A stretch of 64,000 nucleotides of DNA from assembly GCA_019637645.1 (NCBI GenBank), contig JAHBVH010000010.1, positions 71,511-135,510 of the forward strand, in the 5' to 3' direction. This document shows positions 49,434 to 57,463 of this stretch, one piece after another. The translations under genes were made by a program, and so were the position numbers. Source of the stretch: Caldilineaceae bacterium (GTDB lineage: Bacteria > Chloroflexota > Anaerolineae > Caldilineales > Caldilineaceae). The notes below the pieces were generated by a model. The model saw only the letters and a list, made by a program, of their open reading frames with translations. It searched no databases and was not told the origin of the DNA. Each line of letters begins with the position of its first letter. Position 1 is the first letter of the stretch.

Positions 49434-51932
49434 TCAGGCTAACGCCAATTGGGCGACTTGGGATACGGACCAATGGTGGACGCTGTTCCAGGTGGCTTGC
49501 CAGGTCGCGGAATCCAGCGCGGCGACCGTATACTGACGGGTGCGCTGTTGGGTGGCGATTTCATGTTCTGTGAGCATTTGGCCGCTCTCCTCACGCCACT
49601 GGGCGGCAATCGCGAGGAGTTGGACAGCCTTCGGCGCGTCATCCTGTACGGCTGCAATGGCGGCTAGCCCTTCCAGGGTTGCCATCATGCCACCCTTGCT
49701 TTCCAGCGTACAGTAGATGCGAAAACAAGCTTGGAAATGTTGCTGGGCGGTTTCCCATTCCGCTAGCTGGAGGTAGGTTAAGGCGAGGTTGATCAACGAC
49801 CACGCAATTCCAGCTTGGGCCTCTTCTTGTTGAAAGATATAGAGGCCGCGCTGGAAGAAGGCAATCGCGCGGTCGATCTTGCCTTGGCCTAACAAGGCAC
49901 GGCCTAATAAATTCGCGGCCACGCCAACCGTTGGCCGCTGTGGCATAGTTGCGATCAAAGGCCAAGCCTCATCTAGCAATTGGCTGGCCTGCTCATAGTT
50001 ACCGAGCGAAATTTCAATGCTGCCCAGTTGGTTTAATAAACTGGCGACGCCCCATTGGTATTGTAGTTGGCGATAGAGGGCTAGGCTTTCGCGCAAAAAG
50101 CTTTTGGACGCCTCAAAGGCGCCGCGTGTGGCATGAATTTTGCCGATCTGGAAGAGCGTATAGGCAATGGCCGGTTGATCCGCCAACGTGCGGTAGAGCG
50201 CCAAGCCTTCATGGAGGCGACGTTCGGCCAACTGCTGTTCCTCGAGTAAATGATGAAATTCGCCTACTTTCACCAAGACGCGCCCGCGCGCCGCATCCTG
50301 CCCTTGGGTAAGGGCCAAGACACTTTGAAGCCAATGGCGGCCTTCTTTCCAGTTACAAGCAACTTCCCAATAACTGGCAATCGCACCGGCAAGCCGCATG
50401 CCCAACGGCCCATCTTGTCCCTCGACTACGCTCCACGCTAACGCCGCACGCAAATTGCTTTGCTCCTGGGCAAATTGCTGACGCCAAGCGGGTGAATGTT
50501 CCGCATGAAAATCGGGGTCAAAGCGTTCGGCTAGGCTGGTAAAATATTCAGCATGTTGTCGTTTGACCCGCGCCGCTTCGCCCGAAGCTTGGAGCTTATC
50601 CGCCAGATATTGACGCAAGAGTTCGTGGAGGGTATAGCGTTGCGTGCTGTTGCTGCCCACGGTTTGGGTCATAACGCCCACAAAGGATTTATCCACCAGC
50701 GCGGCCAACTGGGGGAGGGTGGCACCGGCAACTGCTTGGGCGGCGGCCCGGTCAAAATTGCCACGCAGCACCGCGAGCCGCGCCGCCACCGACTGCTCTT
50801 CGCGCGCCAGCAAGCGCCAGGATGAGTCAAAGACCGCCCGCATACTGTGGTGGCGGGGCGCGACATCCCGGTCGGCGCGCACCAAAAAATCAAGACTGCG
50901 CGCCATCTCGTCGGCAATCTCCGCGCAAGTGAGGACGCGCACCCAGGCCGCCGCCAACTCGATCCCCAAGGGCATCCCGCCCACCAATTGGCAGATGCGG
51001 GCAATGACGGCACCGTTACTGGCATCGAGGCTAAAGTCGCCGCTGACATGCTGGGCGCGTTCAACAAAGAGCTTGACGGCTTCGGCTGCTTCGGGCGCTA
51101 GCGTGTGGTTCGGCAAGGAGAGGCCACCTAGCTCAAAAATCCGCTCGCCGCTAATCCGCAGCCGTTCGCGCGAGGTGATCAAGATTTGTAGGTGGGGTGC
51201 TCGGGTGAGCAGTTGTTTGAGCCAAAGAATGGCGTTGTCGTTGGCCGGGGTACCCTGGCTATCTTCCAGGAGGTGCTCAAAGTTATCGAGCACGAGAAAT
51301 AAGTGGCGGGGGGCCAACCACGTCAACACTTGTTCACCGACCTCGCGACTCTCCTTTAGCGCAAGCGCCAGCACATCGGCGATTGCCTCGGGCAACTGTG
51401 CTCCGCTCTGGATCGTGGCGAGGGGGACAAAGGCGGCACCATCCGTGAAATGGGCGGCTAATTCTGTGGCGGTCTCTAAGGCAAGGCGGGTTTTGCCCAT
51501 GCCGCCCGCGCCAACCAAAGTGACAAGACGATGTTGTTCCGCTTTTAGCAAACGGAGCAGAATGTTGCGTTCCCCCTCGCGTCCAATCAGTGGCGTGGCG
51601 GCCTGGGGTAGCGCTGGCTTGTGAATCGCTGAAGTGGCGGCTGTACTGTTCTGTGCCGCTGCTTCTTCTGGCGTAGGGGTATCTTGTTTCGCCAGGGGTT
51701 GGCGCGCCGAACGCACAAACGCGGCCTGTTGCTCGCTGGGTACCGCTAATACCTGGGCCAGCCGCTCGGCCATTGCCATGGAAGGTCGGCGCTTGCCCGT
51801 CTCAAAGAAACGAATCGTCTGAACCGAACAATAGGCTTGTTCCGCCAGGTTTTCCTGGGTTAACCCTTGCTGGGTACGCAGTCGTTTTAGCCATTGCCCA
51901 AAAGCATGAGAAGCGGGTGCCAAGTTGCTCAT
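49434..51932 (-). CDS. XRE-type HTH / NB-ARC / TPR regulator (STAND family), no. 2
   Basis: An 832-residue paralogue of the regulator at 15561. The HTH (about 10-65) is QWLKRLRTQQGLTQENLAEQ then AYCSVQTIRFFETGKRRP. Walker A is GAGGMGKTRLALE, Walker B HLFLVLDNFEHLL, then TSRERLRISGERIFELGGL and GMPLGIELAAAWVRV. The C-terminal TPR-like region is shorter than in number 1, with repeats such as GNYEQASQLLDEAWPL and GKIDRAIAFFQRGLYIF. It probably integrates a small molecule or protein signal and binds DNA via the HTH. It has no neighbour in the same operon. The promoter puts the start near the ATG (leaderless). Confidence 0.92.
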   Translation of the reverse strand: MSNLAPASHAFGQWLKRLRTQQGLTQENLAEQAYCSVQTIRFFETGKRRPSMAMAERLAQVLAVPSEQQAAFVRSARQPLAKQDTPTPEEAAAQNSTAATSAIHKPALPQAATPLIGREGERNILLRLLKAEQHRLVTLVGAGGMGKTRLALETATELAAHFTDGAAFVPLATIQSGAQLPEAIADVLALALKESREVGEQVLTWLAPRHLFLVLDNFEHLLEDSQGTPANDNAILWLKQLLTRAPHLQILITSRERLRISGERIFELGGLSLPNHTLAPEAAEAVKLFVERAQHVSGDFSLDASNGAVIARICQLVGGMPLGIELAAAWVRVLTCAEIADEMARSLDFLVRADRDVAPRHHSMRAVFDSSWRLLAREEQSVAARLAVLRGNFDRAAAQAVAGATLPQLAALVDKSFVGVMTQTVGSNSTQRYTLHELLRQYLADKLQASGEAARVKRQHAEYFTSLAERFDPDFHAEHSPAWRQQFAQEQSNLRAALAWSVVEGQDGPLGMRLAGAIASYWEVACNWKEGRHWLQSVLALTQGQDAARGRVLVKVGEFHHLLEEQQLAERRLHEGLALYRTLADQPAIAYTLFQIGKIHATRGAFEASKSFLRESLALYRQLQYQWGVASLLNQLGSIEISLGNYEQASQLLDEAWPLIATMPQRPTVGVAANLLGRALLGQGKIDRAIAFFQRGLYIFQQEEAQAGIAWSLINLALTYLQLAEWETAQQHFQACFRIYCTLESKGGMMATLEGLAAIAAVQDDAPKAVQLLAIAAQWREESGQMLTEHEIATQQRTRQYTVAALDSATWQATWNSVHHWSVSQVAQLALA

Positions 51933-51940
51933 ATCGCTAG

Positions 51941-51969
51941 ATTATACCATGTAGCTGCGGCAATTGAAC
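51941..51969 (-). promoter_or_regulatory. promoter of STAND regulator 2 (leaderless)
   Basis: On the minus strand the extended -10 is TGG-TATAAT (TATAAT at 51946-51941), ending 8 bp before the ATG at 51932. A weak -35 (TTCAAT, 16-bp spacer, complement of 51963-51968) precedes it. No Shine-Dalgarno lies between. This matches the arrangement at STAND regulator 1. Confidence 0.6.
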
Positions 51970-51999
51970 AGCGTTTACAGATGGCTCTGGCTGGCATAC

Positions 52000-52042
52000 A
52001 AAGAACAAGGTCAAGCGCCTTAAACACCTGACCTTGTTCTTT
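52000..52042 (-). terminator. terminator of S41 protease 2
   Basis: A perfect 14-bp inverted repeat AAAGAACAAGGTCA/TGACCTTGTTCTTT around a 15-nt loop, 38 bp past the S41 stop in its direction of transcription. The outer arm supplies a TTCTTTGT tract. It also insulates the promoter of STAND regulator 2. Confidence 0.75.
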
Positions 52043-52079
52043 GCTTCGTGCGGTGTGAGTCGTCGAAGATTGGTGAAGC

Positions 52080-53336
52080 TTACGGAGTGGTTGATTGGGC
52101 GGTGGCGGGGAGCGCACCCAGCTCTTCCAGGCCAGCTAACAGTTGGGCATCGCCACTAGTCGCAACTTCTTCGGCGGTTAGCTCGCGCACTAAGGTGGGG
52201 GTCATAAACTCACCATCGAGGGAGAGCTTCACTTCAACATCGGGGGAAATCCCTTGTTTGCGGATTAACCGTCCTTTGGCGGTCAGCCATTGGCTTGTGC
52301 CCAACAGCAGGGCAGAACCATCATCCAGGCCAAAGGTTTGTAGGACCGTGCCCGTCCCAAAGGTCGTTTCGCCAATCAGGGTGCCGCGCGCATAATCTTG
52401 AATGGCACCAGCCAAAATTTCCGAGGAACTTGCCGAACCGGGATTGATCAAAACGACCATGGGAATATCGGTCGCGACACCGCCCCGTTCAACGCGATAG
52501 GAACGGCGGCGGCCACTGGCATTTTCTTCCTGGAGGACATTGCCACTCTTGAGGAATTGGCTCGTGACACCAATCGCCTGGGTCAAGAGGCCACCGGGGT
52601 TGTTGCGGATATCTAAGACCAAGCCTTCCGCCCCTGCTGCTTTAATTTCCTCCATTGCATCGACGATCTCGGTTTTGGCGTTGGCGCTAAATTGATTCAA
52701 CCGCAAGAAGGCCACATCCGTCCCGGGCACCATCGTCCAAGAGACTGCTGCCACCTTAATTTCACGGCGCACGAGGGTCAGCTCGAACGTGCCCATCTCT
52801 CCTTCACGATACAAGGTCAAGACTACTTCGGTGCCAGAGGGGCCACGGACGCGATCAACGATTGCGTCCAGGGAAAGGCTGGTCACATCTTCGCCGTCCA
52901 CCGTGAGAATAATATCGCCCGCGCGGATGCCCGCTTCCGAAGCGGGGGAGTCGTCGATCGGGGCGACGATCATGGGTAGACCATCTTTGACCCCTAGCTG
53001 CGCCCCAATGCCACTAAAGCTGCCAGCCATGCTGCTGCGTTGTCGTTCCAATTCCGCTGGTGATAAGAAGGTGGTATGGCCCTCGTCGCCCAGGGCGTCG
53101 AGCATGCCTTCGATCGCACCATACGTAAGCTCGGTGGAGTCTAACACGTCACGGTCGATAAAGTGGGCCTGAACAATCTCCCACGCCTGCCAGAAGACTT
53201 GAAAGTTCTCGGGCGTCTCCTGTTGATCTTGGGCAACGGCTGTTGTACTGCCCACGATGGTCCCAGCGCCAAAGGCCAGGAGCAGCGCTAAACAAAGCGC
53301 GGCCATCCGTACAGCTTTTTGTTTCGTAAATAACAT
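52080..53336 (-). CDS. S41 family C-terminal-processing-like protease, no. 2
   Basis: A 418-residue exported paralogue of the gene at 32777. ATG 53336 follows GGAG. The signal or anchor is VRMAALCLALLLAFGAGTIVG. A helical region precedes a PDZ domain (IVAPIDDSPASEAGIRAGDI). The S41 domain has LDIRNNPGGLLTQAIG and NPGSASSSEI, with Ser303. The position of the catalytic Lys is Thr328 in TFGTGTVLQ, as in number 1. The C-terminal region is acidic and Ala/Thr-rich and ends TAQSTTP. It may process or bind C-termini of exported proteins. The two proteases share the change, so it is not a sequencing accident. Confidence 0.87.
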   Translation of the reverse strand: MLFTKQKAVRMAALCLALLLAFGAGTIVGSTTAVAQDQQETPENFQVFWQAWEIVQAHFIDRDVLDSTELTYGAIEGMLDALGDEGHTTFLSPAELERQRSSMAGSFSGIGAQLGVKDGLPMIVAPIDDSPASEAGIRAGDIILTVDGEDVTSLSLDAIVDRVRGPSGTEVVLTLYREGEMGTFELTLVRREIKVAAVSWTMVPGTDVAFLRLNQFSANAKTEIVDAMEEIKAAGAEGLVLDIRNNPGGLLTQAIGVTSQFLKSGNVLQEENASGRRRSYRVERGGVATDIPMVVLINPGSASSSEILAGAIQDYARGTLIGETTFGTGTVLQTFGLDDGSALLLGTSQWLTAKGRLIRKQGISPDVEVKLSLDGEFMTPTLVRELTAEEVATSGDAQLLAGLEELGALPATAQSTTP

Positions 53337-53691
53337 AGCTATCTCCACAAACCTACGCTAACAACGGGGTGCGCAATTCGTACAGTGTCCACACCCATCA
53401 CGTTTCACAAGTCACGTTTCATGGGCCTAACACGTTCTAAACGCTTTTCTGCAGCCACCAGTTTCTACTATTTGACAGATATTGTACCATCCTTTGGGTA
53501 ATTGTGGATAGGAATTGCATGAGAAAATCAGACGCTACCCACAAGCCCAGCCATCGCAACAAAGTGGTAGGTCGTTTGCTGCTGGCTACGTCCGGATTTT
53601 TAGAAGAATCAACCTATCGCGTATGATCTGCCCAGCAAGAATATGTCTGCTGGGAAATTTGTTGATCACCACCAGAACTATCGATGAGGCG

Positions 53692-55002
53692 ATGATGAAA
53701 GCTGTGCTAGTCCGCCGTTGGCCGGTCACGCCCTTGCATGGGATGCGTGCTTTGTACCTCATGCTGATCACCCAGTCACTCTCCCTGATTGGCAGCCGGA
53801 TGACGACGATTGGGCTTGGTCTATGGCTTTTTACGCAGACGCAGACAACCGCGCCTTTGCTCCTAGTGGCCTTTTTGATGGAGTTGCCTGGTATGTTGCT
53901 GGGCAGCGTGGCGGGTGCGGTCATTGATCGGGTGCCGCGCAAGCCCGTGCTGATCCTGACTGATGCTGGGCTAGCGCTTGGTACGCTCATCCTCCTGGCA
54001 ACCATCCTCACCGATACCTTTAGCATCGTTTTGCTCTATGGGGTGGCCTTAATCCAGGGCGCGTTGACCATCTTCCAAAGCCCTGCCAGTGAAGCCAGCC
54101 TCAGCTTAATGACCCCGGATCAGGGTCGCGATCGGATCAATGGTCTACGCCAGATGCTCTTCCCTTTTGCGGGCATTGTGGCCCCTGCGCTGACGGGGCT
54201 ACTTTATCTGATAGGCGGCATTGCGCTTGTCTTTGCGGTCGATCTGGCGACCTTTGTGTTGGCCGCGGGCGCGCTCTGTTGGATCCACATCCCCCAACCG
54301 GCAGCACCGCCCGCGGATGAGGCCGCGACAACTCTCTGGCAAGATTGGCGCACCGGACTGCGCTTTGTCCGGCACCAGCCGGGGTTATTGGCGCTGTTGG
54401 TCAATACGGTGGTTGGCAATTATCTGTTGAATGGTTCGCTGGAGATCACCATTCCCTATGTGGTGACGATCACGGGGAGCGAGGTGGTCACGGGGTTGGT
54501 GTTGACGGCGATGAGCGTTGGGGCTTTTGTCGGTGGCGCAATCATTGCGGCCCGCGGCAATATCCGCAACCGCGTGCCGTGGCTGTTGTTGGGTAATGGT
54601 GTGGTGGCGTTGATGTATGTCATCTATGGCCGTGCCCAGGCTCCTTGGCTGCTGGCAACGGCGCTTTTCTTTTTGATGATCCCGTTGCCCATGGGCGGCG
54701 CCCTTATGCAATCACTGCTTCAAACGCGTGTCCCGACGCTGCTCCAAGGGCGGATCTTTGCCCTCTATGCCCAACTGGGCTTTCTGGGCTCAACCGCTTC
54801 TTTTCTTTCCATTGGCCCGCTGGTGGATCAGATCCTAGAGCCAGGTGTATCCCAACCGTGGTGGCAAATGGTGACTCCCTTGGTGGGGGCCCAACCCGGG
54901 GCAGGCATGGCGCTCTTATTGGTGATCACCGGCTTGCTCATGGGGCTGACCACCCTCCTCCTCTGGTCGATCCCAGCCGTGCGGCGACTGGATGAGGTGT
55001 AA
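53692..55002 (+). CDS. MFS-family transporter (exporter-like)
   Basis: A 436-residue inner-membrane transporter with about twelve hydrophobic segments. The start is ATG 53692 or 53695 after GAGG; the frame reaches 177 bp further upstream but has no site and no membrane segment there. LIGSRMTTIGLGLWLF opens the first helix, and GSVAGAVIDRVPRKPVLI is the loop 2-3 motif (GxxxDRxxRxxxL) of MFS proteins. It resembles EntS-type drug or siderophore exporters. Loop LWQDWRTGLRFVRHQPGLLALL lies in the middle. The substrate is unknown. Its end runs into REP-like palindrome copy 3. Confidence 0.87.
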   Translation: MMKAVLVRRWPVTPLHGMRALYLMLITQSLSLIGSRMTTIGLGLWLFTQTQTTAPLLLVAFLMELPGMLLGSVAGAVIDRVPRKPVLILTDAGLALGTLILLATILTDTFSIVLLYGVALIQGALTIFQSPASEASLSLMTPDQGRDRINGLRQMLFPFAGIVAPALTGLLYLIGGIALVFAVDLATFVLAAGALCWIHIPQPAAPPADEAATTLWQDWRTGLRFVRHQPGLLALLVNTVVGNYLLNGSLEITIPYVVTITGSEVVTGLVLTAMSVGAFVGGAIIAARGNIRNRVPWLLLGNGVVALMYVIYGRAQAPWLLATALFFLMIPLPMGGALMQSLLQTRVPTLLQGRIFALYAQLGFLGSTASFLSIGPLVDQILEPGVSQPWWQMVTPLVGAQPGAGMALLLVITGLLMGLTTLLLWSIPAVRRLDEV

Positions 55003-55006
55003 GCAG

Positions 55007-55039
55007 ACACCTGATCGGTTTTCAAAACCGGTCAGGTAT
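55007..55039. repeat. REP-like palindrome, CCGG variant
   Basis: An inverted repeat of 16 bp with two mismatches (ACACCTGATCGGTTTT against the complement of AAAACCGGTCAGGTAT). It follows the MFS stop by 4 bp. It differs from the other copies by CGGTTTT in place of AGGTTT and resembles the hairpin at 47620. It may serve as the MFS 3' end structure. Confidence 0.55.
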
Positions 55040-55059
55040 GGATTGATCCGAACCTCTCG

Positions 55060-55365
55060 TTACCCGAGGCCGTGCGGTGTTTCTGTAACGATGCCATGCT
55101 GCTGAGACCACTGATAAAAGGCTTGCAGCGCCGCCATGGCGACGCGTGGGTCGCTGGCGCGGGCAAGATAGCGTTGAAGCCAAGTGGCATCGACGGCCAT
55201 CACTTCATTGCGTCCGTTGGCGTCGAACCATTGGTCGGTCATCTCTTCCAGCACGGTACTATACCGTTGGCAGAGCGACGGGCGGACGTGGACCAATTCC
55301 TTTAAAAAACTGTCCACCGCGCTGACGAGCGTACTATCGTGGACAAGTTCCTGCTGTAGTTGCAT
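55060..55365 (-). CDS. orphan integrase-type core-binding (SAM-like) domain protein
   Basis: A 101-residue protein. ATG 55365 follows AGAAAG; a longer frame starts 63 bp upstream inside palindrome-proximal DNA and is rejected. The pattern is the N-terminal SAM-like, core-binding domain of tyrosine recombinases (VDSFLKELVHVRPSLCQRYS then WLQRYLARASDPRVAMAALQ and FYQWSQQHGIV). The catalytic domain is absent. It may be a remnant of an integrase, or a stand-alone DNA-binding protein. It sits between two REP-like palindromes (55007-55039 and 55410-55442), a notable coincidence. Its ends are intact and the frame is clean. Confidence 0.6.
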   Translation of the reverse strand: MQLQQELVHDSTLVSAVDSFLKELVHVRPSLCQRYSTVLEEMTDQWFDANGRNEVMAVDATWLQRYLARASDPRVAMAALQAFYQWSQQHGIVTETPHGLG

Positions 55366-55409
55366 GGCTATCTTTCTGAAAACCCAAAACGGGATGCAAT
55401 GTGTGCTAC

Positions 55410-55442
55410 AGACCTGACAGGCTTGCAATACCTGTCAGGTCT
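55410..55442. repeat. REP-like palindrome, copy 3
   Basis: An inverted repeat AGACCTGACAGGC/ACCTGTCAGGTCT (12 of 13 pairs) with a loop of 7 nt that is itself TTGCAA-like. It lies between the integrase-type gene and the PhoX-like gene stop. Its arms are almost identical to those at 2112 and 35648. Confidence 0.7.
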
Positions 55443-55462
55443 AGGGTAGCGAAGCGGGTCTC

Positions 55463-57208
55463 TTACCAACCCGGAAAACCGGTAATCGCGACGGTGGCGG
55501 GGCGGGGCAGTTCGGTGCCACCGTTGGGCCAGTGGCTGGAAAGTTCTTCTAGCGATGGGCTTTCTTCGCCCGGATGTTGTACCGAGAGGAAGAGGGTTTT
55601 GCCATCGGGCGTCCACGCCGGGCCGGTCATTTCGCTGTGGACAGGGCCAGAGGCGAATTGGTAGGCAATGCCAGCAAAGGGGCCTTCTGTGCGGAAGAAG
55701 AAGAGGGCGTTGTTGGCCTGGAATTTGTAGATGCCCTTGTTGTGGCGGCTCGACGAAATATCGGTCACCATCCACAAATTGCCCTCGGCATCAAAGACGA
55801 GATTGTCGGGCGAGGAGAAGCCACTTTGGGGGCCACCAACGGCAAAGATCTCCCAAGCAAAGGTTTCGCTGGCCGGGTTGTTATCGGTCTCGAAGAGGCG
55901 CACGATCTGGCCGTGGAAGTTGCCATGGCCGGTGTTGTTGGTCAATGCCACAAAGACGCTGCCATCCAACGGGTGAACTTCAATATCCTCGGGTCGATCC
56001 ACCGGCGTGCCACGGACGGCTAAGGCCGCGGCGCGGGCATCGGCCAATACATCGCTCTGTGCGGTGAAAAGGGGCTTGCCATCCCCGTTGGTCGCGTTTT
56101 GTAGCGCGGTTTGGGTATCATAGTCGAGCAGAATCCACGCCCCATTGGCAAAGTCGGCAACATAGAGCTTGCCGCTTTCCAGAATTGTCATATCTTCGGC
56201 ACGGTCGCCACTCAGCTTCTTGTCGGCCACAAACTTATAGACACAGGCATCGGCCCGATCATCGCCCATGTAGGCGACCACGGTATTGTCACTGCTCACT
56301 GTAATGGCAACATTTTCGTGGCGGAAGCGCCCCATGGCCGTGTGTTTGCGGGCGGTGGCTTCGGGATCAAAGGGATCAATCTCAACCACCCAGCCATAGT
56401 GCTTGGTGCCGTAAACCGCCGCGTCCCAGCCATAGCCAGCCGGTGCCGCGGCAGGGTAATCTTGGAAATTTTCTTCACAGCTCAAGGCCGTGCCCCACGG
56501 GGTTGTCCCACCCGAGCAGTTGGCCATGGTTCCAATGGCTTCGGGGCCACCATCAATTTCCGCCGCCGGGCCGGTAAGGGTGATCGGCGTCGTCGCATCG
56601 AAGCGGCGGCTATAGGGTGATCCTTCGACCAACGCCCAAGCGCCTTCGGCATCTTTTTTGATGTGTAAAACGCTCAGCCCAACCGCGGCTTGTTCCAGGG
56701 CAATCTGCTCGGGCGTCTTCTCGGTGGCTTCGGCATCCACGCCGCTGACAAAGAGGGGGTTGATATATTCGTGGTTAATGACCAGCAACCCTTCTTCGCT
56801 CGAGGCGTTGTGGGGTAGAAAGCCATTATAGATGGTGGTCAGATCCAGCCCAGTCTCCAAGAGATCGATGGGATAAAAGCCGACCCAATCATGGTTAAAG
56901 CCAACGGTTTGCCCATTGCCAAGTTCCATGCCCCAGGGGGCCACGACTTGGTAGGCATATCCTTGGGGCAGCACAAGGTCATCCACATCGGTGGGGCCAA
57001 TGGGCGAAAAGATCAGGCGAGGGTTGGCCAAGGGGGCGGCTTCGGCGGCGGCGATGCTGACGGTGTTGCTGCGGAGTTGCAGCGGAACTCCCGCCGCAGC
57101 GGCACCAGCCGTGACCGCCGCACCCTTTAACAGGTTGCGGCGGTCTAATTTGCCATTGACAAGGCGGTGCCAAAGGCTGCGATCAGAAGTCATTTGCTCC
57201 GTACTCAT
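55463..57208 (-). CDS. Tat-exported PhoX-like phosphatase (DUF839)
   Basis: A 581-residue exported protein of the PhoX family, usually Ca/Fe-dependent alkaline phosphatases that work outside the membrane. The Tat signal is LDRRNLLKGAAVTAGAA (RR at about residues 23-24). The body shows GYAYQVVAPWG, FNHDWVGFYPID, GLLVINHEYINPLF, NCSGGTTPWGTALSCEENFQDY, MGRFRHENVAI and DRPEDIEVHPLDG, the propeller-like motifs seen in PhoX with Asn, His, Glu and Asp metal ligands. GTAGGAGAG precedes the ATG. The alternative is another DUF839 enzyme with a different substrate. It is downstream of the minus-strand gene at 57464. Confidence 0.9.
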   Translation of the reverse strand: MSTEQMTSDRSLWHRLVNGKLDRRNLLKGAAVTAGAAAAGVPLQLRSNTVSIAAAEAAPLANPRLIFSPIGPTDVDDLVLPQGYAYQVVAPWGMELGNGQTVGFNHDWVGFYPIDLLETGLDLTTIYNGFLPHNASSEEGLLVINHEYINPLFVSGVDAEATEKTPEQIALEQAAVGLSVLHIKKDAEGAWALVEGSPYSRRFDATTPITLTGPAAEIDGGPEAIGTMANCSGGTTPWGTALSCEENFQDYPAAAPAGYGWDAAVYGTKHYGWVVEIDPFDPEATARKHTAMGRFRHENVAITVSSDNTVVAYMGDDRADACVYKFVADKKLSGDRAEDMTILESGKLYVADFANGAWILLDYDTQTALQNATNGDGKPLFTAQSDVLADARAAALAVRGTPVDRPEDIEVHPLDGSVFVALTNNTGHGNFHGQIVRLFETDNNPASETFAWEIFAVGGPQSGFSSPDNLVFDAEGNLWMVTDISSSRHNKGIYKFQANNALFFFRTEGPFAGIAYQFASGPVHSEMTGPAWTPDGKTLFLSVQHPGEESPSLEELSSHWPNGGTELPRPATVAITGFPGW

Positions 57209-57380
57209 GGTCTCTCCTACTGAGTTAGGTTACATATCGAATAAGTGATATGGTGCAACCCTATCGTAGTGCGGTTAACCAGAGTTCATGGCTATGTAAA
57301 GATTTGGTTAAAGGACGCGTCAAAGGCGCTTCATCAAAGGGTGAAATGGCTTTAATTCGTGGCGCGGGATTCGTGTAGCT

Positions 57381-57438
57381 ATCAGGTCGCTGGCCAAGGT
57401 AATCAGCGACCTGATAGGTTTACAAAACCTGTCAGGTC
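57381..57438. repeat. overlapping hairpins incl. REP-like palindrome copy 4
   Basis: Hairpin 1: ATCAGGTCGCTG (57381-57392) with CAGCGACCTGAT (57404-57415), 12 perfect pairs. Hairpin 2: GACCTGATAGGTTT (57408-57421) with AAACCTGTCAGGTC (57425-57438), one wobble. They share 57408-57415, so only one can form at a time. It lies between the stop of the HExxH protein gene (57464) and the start of the PhoX-like gene (57208). Confidence 0.6.
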
Positions 57439-57463
57439 TTGACTTCGTAGGTGGTTACGTTGA

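Noticed and set aside
55060..55365. A prophage
   Set aside because: Only one small integrase-type domain is present, and no phage structural, lysis or replication gene is nearby.
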